45,810 bases of DNA from Oscillospiraceae bacterium (GCA_021771715.1 JAETOO010000025.1:1-45810), one strand, 5' to 3'; positions 23,608 through 33,209 are shown, numbered from the stretch's first letter. Translations and numbers: made by a program. Notes: generated by a model not told the origin, from the letters alone.

Positions 23608-26577
23608 TTACTTTTTTTCTGCCGTCACCCGGCTCCTGGTATATTTCTGACGGCGCCGATTCGTGTACCACCGGGACAGCCCCCTAATCCAGATGCCGAG
23701 ATAGCGGAACGTCGGCTCCGTCACGACCGCAAACACGAGCAGGAGCATCAGACACTGCTTGGAAATGCTCGTGATCGCGAAGATTTTGCGGACAAAGGTC
23801 ATGCAGTAGAGCAGGCCGCCCGCCATCGAGAACCACAGCAGCCAGTGATATTTCGTCATCGGCGACGCGATCTGGTACAGGATCATCAGACCGACAATCG
23901 CGAGGATGATCGTGCAGGAGGTCGAGACGTCGTTCTCGCTCACGTGGAACTCCATGCAGAAGGTGTACAGGCTGCTGACCACCAGGAAATCTGTCAGTCC
24001 GCCGGGCAGCGCCTTGAAGAGCACGTTGCTCAGGAAGTGCCCCCTGATCCGGTCTGTGTTGCGCTCAAGCGACATCACAAATGCAGGAATGCCGATCGTG
24101 AACATGCTGATCAGCGAAATCTGCGACGGCTCCAGCGGGTAGTTCACCATCAGGACGATCGAGAAGATCGAGAGGAACAGCGAGAAAATGTTCTTTACCA
24201 GGAACAGGCTCGCGGTCCGCTCAATGTTGTTCACGACTCTGCGCCCCTCGGCGACAACCGATGGCATTTTTGAGAAATCCGACTCCAGCAGGACGAGCTG
24301 CGCCACCTGCGAGGCCGCATCGCTGCCGGACGCCATCGCGATGCTGCAGTCCGCGTCTTTCAACGCGAGCACATCGTTGACTCCGTCTCCGGTCATCGCG
24401 ACCGTATGGCCCCGGTCCTTCATCGCGCTGACCAGCTGGCGCTTCTGATCCGGCGTCACCCGCCCGAATACGGTAAAGCGCTCCGAGGCCGCCCGCAGCG
24501 CATCCTCGTCCGTCAGCGTCGTCGCATCCACATACTCCCCGGCGTTCTCGATGCCGGCCTCCTTCGCGACCTCCGACACCGTGACCGGATTGTCCCCGGA
24601 GATCACCTTGATGCGCACGCCCTGCTTTGCAAAATAGGAAAACGTCTCCTTCGCGTTCTTGCGGATCGGGTTCGCCAGCAGGATCATGCCGAGCGGCTCC
24701 ACCGGGGCCGTCAGGGCTCCGCCCTCCAGCACGCCCTCGTACCGCGCAAACACGAGGACGCGGTAGCCCTCGCGGCTCCTGCACTCGATCTGCTCCGCGT
24801 ACGAATCATACTGCTCCCGGAGAATAAACTCCGGCGCACCCAGCACATAGCTCGCATCCTCGAACACCGCGCCGCTGTACTTTGTCGCCGAGGAGAAGGA
24901 GAAGACCTTCTCCGGGCGCTTGCCGCTGCGCTTGCGGAAATGCTCCTTGATCGCCTTCATGGTGATGTTGTCCGTCGCCATCGCCGCGGCGAAATCTCCG
25001 ACTGCCAGCTCAAACTCCGCCGCCTCCGCGGTCGTAAATGCCGGCTGCTGCTGCGTGACATCCGGCTGCGGCGCAGCCGCCGTCCCGGTAGGATCGCCCA
25101 TGCGCACTGCATCCGCCGTACGCTTTGCGGCATCTGCTGTCTGCGCTGCATCCGCCGTACACTTTGCATCATCTGCTGTCTGCGCTGCATCCGCTGTACG
25201 CTTTGCATCATCTGGCTGTGCGGAAGCTGCCGCCTGCACATTACCAGCCGTATCTTTCGCCTGCACAGTATCGGCTGCCTCCGCCGCCTCTTCCGTCCCC
25301 ACAGCTCCGACGGCCCGCGGCTTCCTGCGCAGCGGCAGCACTTTCTTCACACTCATCGTATTGTCCGTGATCGTCCCCGTCTTGTCGACGCAGAGCACGT
25401 CCACGCGCGCCAGCGTCTCAATGCACTTCATGTTGTGCACGAGCACCTTCTGGGTCGCGAGGCGCATCACGCTGACCGCCAGCGCGACGCTCGCGAGCAG
25501 ATACAGCCCCTCCGGGATCATCCCGATCACCGCCGCGACCGTGGCCGTCACGCTGTCCCGGATCGACGCCCCGTTGCCGAAATGCTGCTGGCCGAACAGG
25601 ATAATCCCGATCGGGATGATCACCACGCCGATGATCTTGACGAGACGGTCCAGAGAGCGGATCATCTCGGACACCTCCTGGTCGTTCATCGCCTTCGCCT
25701 CGAGCGTCAGCTGCGCGACGTACGAGTCCTTCCCGACCTTGTCCACCCGCGCCCGGCACTCGCCCGACACGACAAAGCTGCCGGAGAGCAGCACGCTCTG
25801 CTCCTTTTTCCGGATCTGATCCGCCTCACCGGTGAGCAGCGACTCATTGACCAGCACCTCTCCCTGCTCCACGACAGCGTCCGCCGGGATCTGGTTGCCC
25901 GCCCGCAGCACGATGATGTCGTCGAGCACCAGCTCCTCCGACGGCAGCGTCTGCTCCTGCCCGTCGCGCAGCACCGTATTCTTCGGCGCATTCAGAATTG
26001 TTAGCTCGTCGAGCACCTTCTTCGAGCGCAGCTCCTGGAAAATGCCGATCGCCGTGTTCGCGATGATGACCGGGAGAAACGTCAGGTCCCGGAAGGAGCC
26101 GACCGAGATCAGCAGCACCGCGATGATAAAAAAGATCAGGTTGAAATACGTGAAAATGTTGCTGCAGACAATCTCCTTGCGCGATTTGGACGCGGACTCG
26201 ACCGCGTGGTTGACCGCGCCGCGCGCAATCCGCTCCTCGACCTGCTCCCGCGTCAATCCCCTTGCCGGGTCTGTCTCCACCCGCTTTACCGGCTCGATGT
26301 GCTCCGGCAACCGCAGCTCCTCCGGCACCACCTTTGTCTTCTTTACCTTCTGCCCGATCGCCTTGAGCGTCCCCCACAGATCCTTGCCTGGCGCCTCCTC
26401 CGGCAGCATCAGCTCCGGCTCCTCCGCCAAAAGCGCCGTCTCTTCTCCGGGAATCCGTTCTGTCCCGGTATACTCTGTCGCACTGTCCTTCTTCTTTTCC
26501 ACAATCATTTCCCCATCTACTTCCGCCGCACATTTCGGCGCGGCGCATTGTCTGTCCTTGTCTGTGTTCGTGTTCAT
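23608..26577 (-). CDS. Cation-transporting P-type ATPase (CtpE/Ca2+-type)
   Basis: 989 residues. Actuator motif LLTGEAD (about 245), membrane motif IPEGL, phosphorylated Asp398 in CVDKTGTIT, nucleotide-site GAPE, and the hinge TGDGVNDVLALKDAD are intact. There is no CPC motif and the IPEGL helix is P2-like, so a Ca2+, Mg2+ or similar divalent ion is more likely than a heavy metal. A 90-residue hydrophilic N extension precedes the first helix. About 100 residues after Asp398 is an Ala/Asp/Thr-rich insertion with 13-residue repeats, unlike normal family members. Ribosome-binding site is weak (AGGTATGG). Confidence 0.92.
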   Translation of the reverse strand: MNTNTDKDRQCAAPKCAAEVDGEMIVEKKKDSATEYTGTERIPGEETALLAEEPELMLPEEAPGKDLWGTLKAIGQKVKKTKVVPEELRLPEHIEPVKRVETDPARGLTREQVEERIARGAVNHAVESASKSRKEIVCSNIFTYFNLIFFIIAVLLISVGSFRDLTFLPVIIANTAIGIFQELRSKKVLDELTILNAPKNTVLRDGQEQTLPSEELVLDDIIVLRAGNQIPADAVVEQGEVLVNESLLTGEADQIRKKEQSVLLSGSFVVSGECRARVDKVGKDSYVAQLTLEAKAMNDQEVSEMIRSLDRLVKIIGVVIIPIGIILFGQQHFGNGASIRDSVTATVAAVIGMIPEGLYLLASVALAVSVMRLATQKVLVHNMKCIETLARVDVLCVDKTGTITDNTMSVKKVLPLRRKPRAVGAVGTEEAAEAADTVQAKDTAGNVQAAASAQPDDAKRTADAAQTADDAKCTADAAQTADAAKRTADAVRMGDPTGTAAAPQPDVTQQQPAFTTAEAAEFELAVGDFAAAMATDNITMKAIKEHFRKRSGKRPEKVFSFSSATKYSGAVFEDASYVLGAPEFILREQYDSYAEQIECRSREGYRVLVFARYEGVLEGGALTAPVEPLGMILLANPIRKNAKETFSYFAKQGVRIKVISGDNPVTVSEVAKEAGIENAGEYVDATTLTDEDALRAASERFTVFGRVTPDQKRQLVSAMKDRGHTVAMTGDGVNDVLALKDADCSIAMASGSDAASQVAQLVLLESDFSKMPSVVAEGRRVVNNIERTASLFLVKNIFSLFLSIFSIVLMVNYPLEPSQISLISMFTIGIPAFVMSLERNTDRIRGHFLSNVLFKALPGGLTDFLVVSSLYTFCMEFHVSENDVSTSCTIILAIVGLMILYQIASPMTKYHWLLWFSMAGGLLYCMTFVRKIFAITSISKQCLMLLLVFAVVTEPTFRYLGIWIRGLSRWYTNRRRQKYTRSRVTAEKK
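25107..25223. repeat. 39-bp in-frame tandem repeat within the ATPase gene
   Basis: Three units starting 25107, 25146 and 25185, each encoding a 13-residue unit of the form DAAQTADxAKxTA at about residues 452-490, in the nucleotide-binding domain insertion. The reading frame is preserved. Confidence 0.88.
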
Positions 26578-26712
26578 TCTACCATACCTGTCTTTCTATT
26601 TTAACCCTGCAAATTCTGAAATTTTCCTAAAGATATCCGCAAGATTTCCGCACCTGTCCCATAAAAACGGCCCGCACAGCAGCAAATGCACAAACGGCCG
26701 CAAGAAAGAATA

Positions 26713-26741
26713 TTGCGTCTGTCCCCGGATTCTGCTATACT
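26713..26741 (+). promoter_or_regulatory. Promoter of the capK-flippase operon
   Basis: TTGCGT (26713-26718), a 17-bp spacer and TATACT (26736-26741) with an extended TGC just before it. Confidence 0.65.
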
Positions 26742-26747
26742 CCTCCT

Positions 26748-26806
26748 TGGAACCCCTGTAAATCCCCGGGTTCCAAAAACAAAAGCGAGGAGTACACGCT
26801 CCTCCG
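26748..26806 (+). other. Two leader hairpins before the CapK-like gene
   Basis: TGGAACCC (26748-26755) pairs with GGGTTCCA (26768-26775), and GAGGAG (26787-26792) with CTCCTC (26799-26804), just ahead of the AAAGGAG ribosome site. They may affect mRNA stability or translation; no terminator T-tract follows. Confidence 0.45.
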
Positions 26807-26827
26807 AGGAAAAAGGAGACTTCTACG

Positions 26828-28132
26828 ATGCTCTCAAAAAAGCTCACAAATGTATCTACGCTTTTTTATCTTCTGGTCCTCGACAAGCACGTCCCGGACA
26901 ATCTCGCGAAGGTCAAGAAAAAGCAGAACAGACATGTCTATAAATTGATGAAGCGCGCCTATGAGATCCCGTTCTATCGCGCCCGCTTTGACGCGAACCA
27001 TCTGACGCCGGACGATTTTCATTCCAGCGAGGACCTCGCCAAATTCCCGGTGCTCACAAAGGCCGAGCTGCGCGCGTGGATGAAGGAGCTCTACGACACC
27101 CACCCGAAGGAGCGGGACTCCTGGGATGCGACGAGCACGAGCGGCTCCACCGGCGTCCCGCTGACGCTCTACCAGTCCCAGCGCGAGCACGCCTGCACGA
27201 ACGCCAACTGGATCCGCATCCTCATGACCTTCGGCTACAACCCCATCTTCGGGAAAATGCTCTCGTTCGAGTCCAGCTACCGCAAGGAAAAACAGCAGCG
27301 CGACTCTGTGCTGCAGCGCTTCGGCATTCTCCAGCGCCGCAAGCTCTCCGAGACACGCTGCACGGAGGAGGGCATGCCAGACGTCATCCGCGACCTCAAC
27401 GACTACCACCCGGACCTGATCTGCCTGCGCAAGAACTGCATCGTGCGCATCGCGCTCTACGCGCAGGAGCACGGCCTCGCCATCAAGCAGCCCAAGTGGT
27501 ACATCCCGGTCAGCGAGATGGTCGACGAGATGACACGCAGCACGCTCGAGAAGACCTTCGGCAAGGGCCTCGTCGACGCCTACGGGAGCGACGAGACCGG
27601 CAGCTGCATCATCAAGCGCCCCGGCAAGGACTACTACGACATCTGCAACGACACGCACGTCATCAACATCTATGACGAGCAGAATCATCTCGCCAACGAC
27701 GGCCGCGTCATCATCACGCCGCTGTTTAAGACCGACTTCCCGCTGATCAACTACGACATCGGGGACATCGCCTCCTCCTACGTGAAGGAGGGCATCCGCT
27801 TCGTCACAAAGATCCACGGGAGGCTCAACGACATGGTCAGGCACGAGGACGGCACGGAGACCTCCGTGCTGGAGCTGCGCAAAATCTCAAACGGGATCAC
27901 CGGCATCGCACAGTTCCGCTTCGTCCAGGAGAGCTACCACGACCTGCGCGTCGAGCTCGTGCGCGATCCCATCGACACCACCTACTCGAAGGAGCAGATC
28001 TCCGACTTTTTCCTCCGGAAGCTGCACGACATCTACGGCGACGAGTTCCGCATCCGGATCGACTGGCTCGATGTGATCCCGCCCGACCCGAACGGAAAGC
28101 TGCGCTGCTTCGTCTGCAACGTGGCACGGTAA
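26828..28132 (+). CDS. CapK/PaaK-like adenylate-forming ligase
   Basis: 434 residues of the phenylacetate-CoA ligase-like family that includes CapK of capsule clusters. The ATP loop TSTSGSTGVPLTLYQS is at about residues 101-116, the YGSDETG adenylate motif at about 255, and NYDIGD at about 316. In polysaccharide clusters such proteins are thought to activate an acyl or amino-acid group for transfer; the substrate is unknown. AAAGGAG lies 10 nt before the ATG. It is followed 96 bp later by a flippase, suggesting a shared envelope-polymer role. Confidence 0.85.
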   Translation: MLSKKLTNVSTLFYLLVLDKHVPDNLAKVKKKQNRHVYKLMKRAYEIPFYRARFDANHLTPDDFHSSEDLAKFPVLTKAELRAWMKELYDTHPKERDSWDATSTSGSTGVPLTLYQSQREHACTNANWIRILMTFGYNPIFGKMLSFESSYRKEKQQRDSVLQRFGILQRRKLSETRCTEEGMPDVIRDLNDYHPDLICLRKNCIVRIALYAQEHGLAIKQPKWYIPVSEMVDEMTRSTLEKTFGKGLVDAYGSDETGSCIIKRPGKDYYDICNDTHVINIYDEQNHLANDGRVIITPLFKTDFPLINYDIGDIASSYVKEGIRFVTKIHGRLNDMVRHEDGTETSVLELRKISNGITGIAQFRFVQESYHDLRVELVRDPIDTTYSKEQISDFFLRKLHDIYGDEFRIRIDWLDVIPPDPNGKLRCFVCNVAR

Positions 28133-28228
28133 CCGCAAAGGCCCGGCAGGCTCCGCTGCTCCGTCCATTTGTGCCAACGCCGGAAGGCATCGGCGCCCTC
28201 CGGCCCCTATAAATAAGGAAGTGACTAC

Positions 28229-29695
28229 ATGGCTGACACCACCGACAAGGATTCCTCGCTGAACCGCCGCGCCTTCAAGGCAGGCATCTTCTACATTGCC
28301 TGCCAGCTCATCGTGCGCGGCATCACCTTTCTCATGACGCCGGTCTTCACCCGGCTGCTGTCGCAGGAGCAGTACAACCAGTACAAGATTTTCGAATCCT
28401 GGCTGCTGATTTTTGCCCCCGTCATGTCCCTGTGCCTCTGGCGCAGCGTCGAGCGCGCCAAGTACGATGTCCGGGAGCGGTTTCACGAGTACGTCTCAAG
28501 CGTCCAGACGCTCTCCTACCTCTCCATCACCGTGTTCCTTGTGCTCGCACTGCTCTTCCGCGAGCAGGTGGAAGCGCTCTGCGGCATGAACGATTTCATG
28601 CTGCTCATCGCGTTTCTCTACACCTACGCGCACACGAGCATCTTCTACATGCAGCGGCGGGAAAAACAGATGATGCGCTACAAGGCGAGCACGACTCTGA
28701 CCGCCGCGACCGTCATCCCCGCCACGCTGCTCTCCGTCCTGCTCGTCCTGATCGGAAAACAGACCGGCCACAGCGACGCCCTGATGCAGCTGCGGATCGC
28801 GGGCTACTACATCCCGATGATCCTGGGCGGCTTCGCGGTCGCGGTGCTCATGCTCGTGCAGGGCAAAAAGCTCGTCGACCTCGGCTACTGGCGCTACGCG
28901 CTGCGCTTCAGCCTGCCTCTGATCCCCGAGGTGCTCTCGATCCAGATCATGAATCAGGCCGACAAGCTCATGGTCACGCACATGGTCGGTGACGTCCCGG
29001 GCTCCGTCTTCGCGGTCGCCACGACGGTCTCCTACATCATCTGGATCCTCGAGGACTCGGTCTGGAACGCCTGGCTGCCGTGGATGTACGAGAAAATCTC
29101 GCGCGGCCAGGGCGGCGAAATCCGCAATTCCTGGGCAACCCTGATGCACGGCTTCGGCGTCATCTCCTGGGCGCTCGTCCTCTTCGCCCCCGAGATCATC
29201 CTGATTCTCGGCGGGAAAAAATACGGCGAGGCCATCTGGCTCGTCGCCCCGATGGTCACCGGCACGCTGTTCCGCTTCTACAGCTACAGCTACACCGCGA
29301 TCCAGAACTACCACAAGAAGACGAAGTTTGTCGCGGTCTCCACGGTCTCGGTCATGTTTTTGAATGTGCTCCTGAACTACATCGGCATCCGCCTCTTCGG
29401 CTACCGCGCGGCTGCCTACACGACCGCCTTTTCCTACCTGGTGCTGATGGTCATGCAGGCCGTCATGGAGCGGCGCCTGACCGGGGAGCAGATCATCCCG
29501 CTTCGCACGACGCTGCTGATCTCCCTGGCCTACTTTGCCCTCTGCACCGTCACCATGCTGACCTTCCACGCCCCCTTCTGGCTGCGCTGCCTCATCGCGC
29601 TCCCGGCTGCGCTGGGTGCCGTTGGTTACTTCCTGCCGCGCGCGAGCAGCCTGCTCGCCGCCCTCAAATCCAAGCCGGGAGGCAAGCACAGATAG
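28229..29695 (+). CDS. Wzx-like polysaccharide flippase
   Basis: 488 residues with about 12-14 membrane segments. The N-terminal AGIFYIACQLIVRGITFLMTPVFTRLLSQEQYNQY is the typical start of oligosaccharide-unit translocases of the MOP superfamily. Such proteins move lipid-linked sugar units across the membrane. AAGGAAGT precedes the ATG. Only the CapK-like gene accompanies it: no glycosyltransferases or polymerase lie in the window, so this is either an isolated module or supplies a pathway encoded elsewhere. Its last five codons lie inside the first copy of a 38-bp repeat. Confidence 0.9.
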   Translation: MADTTDKDSSLNRRAFKAGIFYIACQLIVRGITFLMTPVFTRLLSQEQYNQYKIFESWLLIFAPVMSLCLWRSVERAKYDVRERFHEYVSSVQTLSYLSITVFLVLALLFREQVEALCGMNDFMLLIAFLYTYAHTSIFYMQRREKQMMRYKASTTLTAATVIPATLLSVLLVLIGKQTGHSDALMQLRIAGYYIPMILGGFAVAVLMLVQGKKLVDLGYWRYALRFSLPLIPEVLSIQIMNQADKLMVTHMVGDVPGSVFAVATTVSYIIWILEDSVWNAWLPWMYEKISRGQGGEIRNSWATLMHGFGVISWALVLFAPEIILILGGKKYGEAIWLVAPMVTGTLFRFYSYSYTAIQNYHKKTKFVAVSTVSVMFLNVLLNYIGIRLFGYRAAAYTTAFSYLVLMVMQAVMERRLTGEQIIPLRTTLLISLAYFALCTVTMLTFHAPFWLRCLIALPAALGAVGYFLPRASSLLAALKSKPGGKHR

Positions 29696-29946
29696 ACATC
29701 CGTAAATTCTGGCCCGACGGCAGGCACAGATAGCCGTCCGTAAATCCTGGTCCGACGGCAGGCACAGATAGCCGTCCGTAAATCCTGGTCCGGTGGCAGG
29801 CACAGATAGCCGTCCGTAAATCCTGGACTGGCGGCAGGCACAGATAGCCGTCCGTAAATCCTGGTCCGGTGGCGGGCACAGATAGACATCCGTAACCCCT
29901 GGGCTGGCGGCAGGCACAGATAGCCGTCCGTAAATCCTGGTCCAGC
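29681..29946. repeat. 38-bp tandem repeat starting inside the flippase stop
   Basis: Seven head-to-tail units of exactly 38 bp (starts 29681, 29719, 29757, 29795, 29833, 29871, 29909), each GGCAGGCACAGATAG followed by CCGTCCGTAAATCCTGG or close variants. The first unit encodes the final codons and stop of the flippase; the other six are non-coding. There are no spacers, so it is not CRISPR. Confidence 0.95.
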
Positions 29947-30051
29947 CGCATGCCAGGTCGCAAAATATTCATGGAATCTTCGCCGTCCGGCTCGCTATTT
30001 GCGGAAATCGTTTCCTCCAACTACAAACAGCAAATCACACACAGACACGAA

Positions 30052-30084
30052 AAACCAGCGGATTTCTCATAGGTCCGCTGGTTT
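30052..30084. terminator. Bidirectional intrinsic terminator
   Basis: An 11-bp perfect stem (30052-30062 with 30074-30084, 11-nt loop) between convergent genes. T-rich tracts follow on both strands, so it can end the flippase operon and the two-component operon. Confidence 0.75.
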
Positions 30085-30162
30085 CTCTATTTTACTATGA
30101 CCCTGTGTCGCAGCACACCGATATCCTCTGTCAAAGCGACTCACGCTGCCGTCAGAATGCGG

Positions 30163-32430
30163 TTACCGCGCATCCTGGCTCTGCGGAACGATTTCCTTCT
30201 TCTCCGCCTTCTCTTCCTTTCCGGTCTCCGCCTCCCCGCGCGGCAGCCGCACCACCGCCTTGAACAGATCCCCGTCCGTGACGATCCCGAAGGTTCCGCC
30301 CTGCAGCTCCGTAAAGCTCTTCACGATCGCGAGCCCCAGCCCGCTCCCCTCGGTATTGCGCGCCTTGTCCCCGCGCACAAACCGCTCTGTCAGATAACTG
30401 ACATCCTCCGTCAGCTCCGCCGCCGACGTATTTTTCACGACAATCTCCGCCGCATCTGCGTCCATGCGCAGGCTGACCCACGCGCGCGTCCCCGCCAGCG
30501 CATATTTCGAGACGTTCACCAGCAGGTTTTCCAGAATCCGGTACGTCTTCTCCCCGTCGAGCCAGACCGGCACGCGCTCTCCCGGAACGGACACCCGGCA
30601 GTCGATCTGCGCCTCCGCGAGCCGTTCCTCCTGCTCGAGCACGGCCTGGCGCACCATCTCCGCCAGATCCACCTCCTGCCGCTCGATCCGGATGTTTCCG
30701 CTCGACGCCTTGCTGATCTCGAACAGATCCTCGATCAGCTTCTTGAGCCGCAGCGCTTTCCGGTCCAGGATCTCAATGTAGTTTCTGCGCTCCTCCTCCG
30801 TGATCTGCTCCTCCTTGAGCAGATTCACATACGTGATGATCGCCGTCAGCGGCGTCTTCAGATCGTGGGAGACGTTGGTGATCAGCTCGCTCTTGAGGTT
30901 CCGGCTGCGCAGCTCCTCCTCCACGGCCTTCGCAAAGCCCTCGTTCACCTTCGCCAGCTCCTCCCCGAGCGGCGCGAAGATCCCAAGCTCCTCGGTCGGC
31001 TCCATGTGCAGGTCTCCCTCGGCCATCCTGCGCGTCTCCCGCAGCAGCACGCCGTAGCTCTCCTTGACCTGGTTCAGATACTTCCGCAGGATAAAGAACA
31101 GCAGCACCGAGTAGACCAGAAGCCCCAGCACACCCCAGAACCAGATCAGGCAGCACGCCGAGAGGATCAGAAAATTCACCGCCACCACGCGCAGCAGCCA
31201 CTGATCCGACCGGTCGCCAAGATCCACCTGGCGAACGCTGTCCACGAACCGCCGCGCCAGCTGCCTGCTCTTCGCGGCGATCCGGTCGATATTCCGGTAC
31301 ACAAACGACCGCTCCCTCCAGAACCGCAGCAACCCGACATCCCGCATCTGCAGCAGCACCATGACCGAGAGCATCCATACACCGTAGATCAGAAGATAGA
31401 TCACAAAATTCTCGAGCCCCAGAAGTGAGACGTCCTCCCCCCTCACCCTCGCATACACGTAATCCTGGCACAGCGATTCCGCGAGCCCCACCGCGGACAG
31501 CCCGAACACGCCGCCGGCCAAGGATGCCTCCGCCGGAATCCGCGCGATCCACCGTGTCTCCCGCCTCAACCTCCAGAACGGAGGAAAGATCCATGCCAGC
31601 AGCGCCGTCACCGCGAGCAGGATCAGGTAGGACGGGACGACCGTATCGTGCGCCGCTCTCAGGTACGGTTTCCTGTCCTCATATTCCAGCGTCGTCCGGT
31701 TCGAGTAGTAGCACATCGGGTCATTGGAGTACAGGTACAGCTCAACGCTCCTCGGCTGCTCCAGCTTGGAGGCATGAATGTCCCCAAGCTCCATCCAGTT
31801 CAGAAAGCTTCCCTTCGTCATCCCGTCAATATCCCGGATCCCCAGCTCGATCCCGTCCTGATTCACCAGCTCCGCAATCGAGAGGCTCCCATCCTGTCCG
31901 TACGACAGTTTCAGGAAAAATGCCGGCTCCTCTGCGTCCTCCTCCTTCTGTCCTGTCTCATATTTTTCCAGATTCACGACAGAGTTTGTGTAGACTCCTC
32001 CCTCCGCCTGGCTGACCATCCGGTACTCTACACCGTACTCCGCCAACAGTGACAAAAAGCTGCCGTACCACCGCTCGAAGGTCTCGTCAAACCGGATCGT
32101 GTCGACCTCGTTCAGCCCGCTCTCCGTGAGAAAGAGCCCGGAGGGAGAGATCCCCGCCTGCCCCGTTTTCTGCATCAGCTCCCAGTACATTCCGTAGCTG
32201 CCCACACACATATACCGGATAAAGCTCTTCAGGTTCGTCTCCGCGTCACTGTTGTAGTTCGGCCAGGACTGCTCCGTATCGCTCCCATCGTCCTCGGCCG
32301 TCTCCCCCGTGGTTTCCCACTCTGCCTGCCTTTGCGCGCTGTCATAGCACCCGAGCATGACAAACGCACAGCACGCCAGCAGCAGCGCCATCCACAGGCC
32401 GCCCTTACTGCTTTTCAATTTTATAGCCAA
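30163..32430 (-). CDS. Membrane sensor histidine kinase
   Basis: 755 residues. An N-terminal signal or anchor (about 12-28) is followed by an extracytoplasmic domain of about 240 residues, then several membrane helices (about 270-470), a HAMP-like linker, the H box NVSHDLKTPLTAI with His522, the N box ILENLLVNVSKYA, and the G box GSGLGLAIVK. All catalytic motifs look intact. The large outer domain is not one I recognise, so the signal is unknown. It overlaps the response-regulator gene by 26 bp. The TTG at 32430 is used; an ATG at 32391 with AAGGGCGG upstream is the main alternative. Confidence 0.88.
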   Translation of the reverse strand: MAIKLKSSKGGLWMALLLACCAFVMLGCYDSAQRQAEWETTGETAEDDGSDTEQSWPNYNSDAETNLKSFIRYMCVGSYGMYWELMQKTGQAGISPSGLFLTESGLNEVDTIRFDETFERWYGSFLSLLAEYGVEYRMVSQAEGGVYTNSVVNLEKYETGQKEEDAEEPAFFLKLSYGQDGSLSIAELVNQDGIELGIRDIDGMTKGSFLNWMELGDIHASKLEQPRSVELYLYSNDPMCYYSNRTTLEYEDRKPYLRAAHDTVVPSYLILLAVTALLAWIFPPFWRLRRETRWIARIPAEASLAGGVFGLSAVGLAESLCQDYVYARVRGEDVSLLGLENFVIYLLIYGVWMLSVMVLLQMRDVGLLRFWRERSFVYRNIDRIAAKSRQLARRFVDSVRQVDLGDRSDQWLLRVVAVNFLILSACCLIWFWGVLGLLVYSVLLFFILRKYLNQVKESYGVLLRETRRMAEGDLHMEPTEELGIFAPLGEELAKVNEGFAKAVEEELRSRNLKSELITNVSHDLKTPLTAIITYVNLLKEEQITEEERRNYIEILDRKALRLKKLIEDLFEISKASSGNIRIERQEVDLAEMVRQAVLEQEERLAEAQIDCRVSVPGERVPVWLDGEKTYRILENLLVNVSKYALAGTRAWVSLRMDADAAEIVVKNTSAAELTEDVSYLTERFVRGDKARNTEGSGLGLAIVKSFTELQGGTFGIVTDGDLFKAVVRLPRGEAETGKEEKAEKKEIVPQSQDAR

Positions 32431-33106
32431 CGCCCCACACCACCTTTACATATTTTGGATTCTTCGGATCGACCTCGATTTTCGCCCGGATATGGCGGAT
32501 ATGTACCATGATCGTCTCCGTCGCGATCGCCTTCTCGTTCCAGACGCGCTCATAGATCTCCTCCGCGGAGAAGACGCGCCCCGGGCTCTTCATCAGCAGC
32601 GCGAGGATCTTGAACTCGAGCGGCGTCATCGTCACCGGCTCGCCGTCCACGCTGACCTCCTTCGTGTCCTCGTTCAGCTCGAGACCTCCGATCACGTAGA
32701 CGTGCTCCCGCTCCTTTCTGTCCGCCATCCTCAGATAGCGCGCGTACCTGCGCAGCTGGGAGTTGACGCGCGCCAGAAGCTCCATCGGCGCAAAGGGCTT
32801 CGTCACATAGTCATCCGCCCCGATGTTCAGTCCCATGACCTTGTCGGTCTCCTCGGACTTTGCCGAGAGCATGATCACCGGAAAATCGTACTTCTCCCGC
32901 AGCTTGATCGTCATCGTGATCCCGTCCATGACCGGCATCATGATGTCCACGATCGCCAGATGGACCTCCTGTCGCTCCAGGATCTGCAGCCCCTCCTTTC
33001 CATTTTGCGCCTTGAAGACGACGTAGCCCTGATTCTTCAGGTAGATCCCCACGCCGTCCAGAATCTCCCGGTCGTCCTCGACCACCAGTATATGATACGG
33101 TTTCAT
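32405..33106 (-). CDS. OmpR-family response regulator
   Basis: 233 residues. Receiver domain (1-120) with acidic pair in VVEDD, phosphorylated Asp in AIVDIMMP, Thr/Ser switch in MLSAKS and Lys in VTKPFAP; then a winged-helix DNA-binding domain (about 140-230) ending VWGVGYKIE. It should be phosphorylated by the overlapping histidine kinase. The ATG at 33106 lies 7 nt after AGGAGG. A phased A-rich repeat at 33210-33255 upstream may be its own binding site. Confidence 0.93.
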   Translation of the reverse strand: MKPYHILVVEDDREILDGVGIYLKNQGYVVFKAQNGKEGLQILERQEVHLAIVDIMMPVMDGITMTIKLREKYDFPVIMLSAKSEETDKVMGLNIGADDYVTKPFAPMELLARVNSQLRRYARYLRMADRKEREHVYVIGGLELNEDTKEVSVDGEPVTMTPLEFKILALLMKSPGRVFSAEEIYERVWNEKAIATETIMVHIRHIRAKIEVDPKNPKYVKVVWGVGYKIEKQ

Positions 33107-33209
33107 CACACTTCCTCCTTATGCCCGCAGAGGTCTGCCGGAGCCCACCGCACGGCAGCTTTCTTTCTACGCCTATCATACCACCGGAACCGGAAAGCGT
33201 TGCGGTGCC

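Noticed and set aside
24406-26004. 532-residue plus-strand frame opposite the ATPase
   Set aside because: Arg/Leu/His-rich shadow of the P-type ATPase, whose catalytic motifs are intact on the minus strand.
29681-29946. Possible CRISPR array
   Set aside because: Units are contiguous 38-bp repeats with no spacers and no cas genes nearby.
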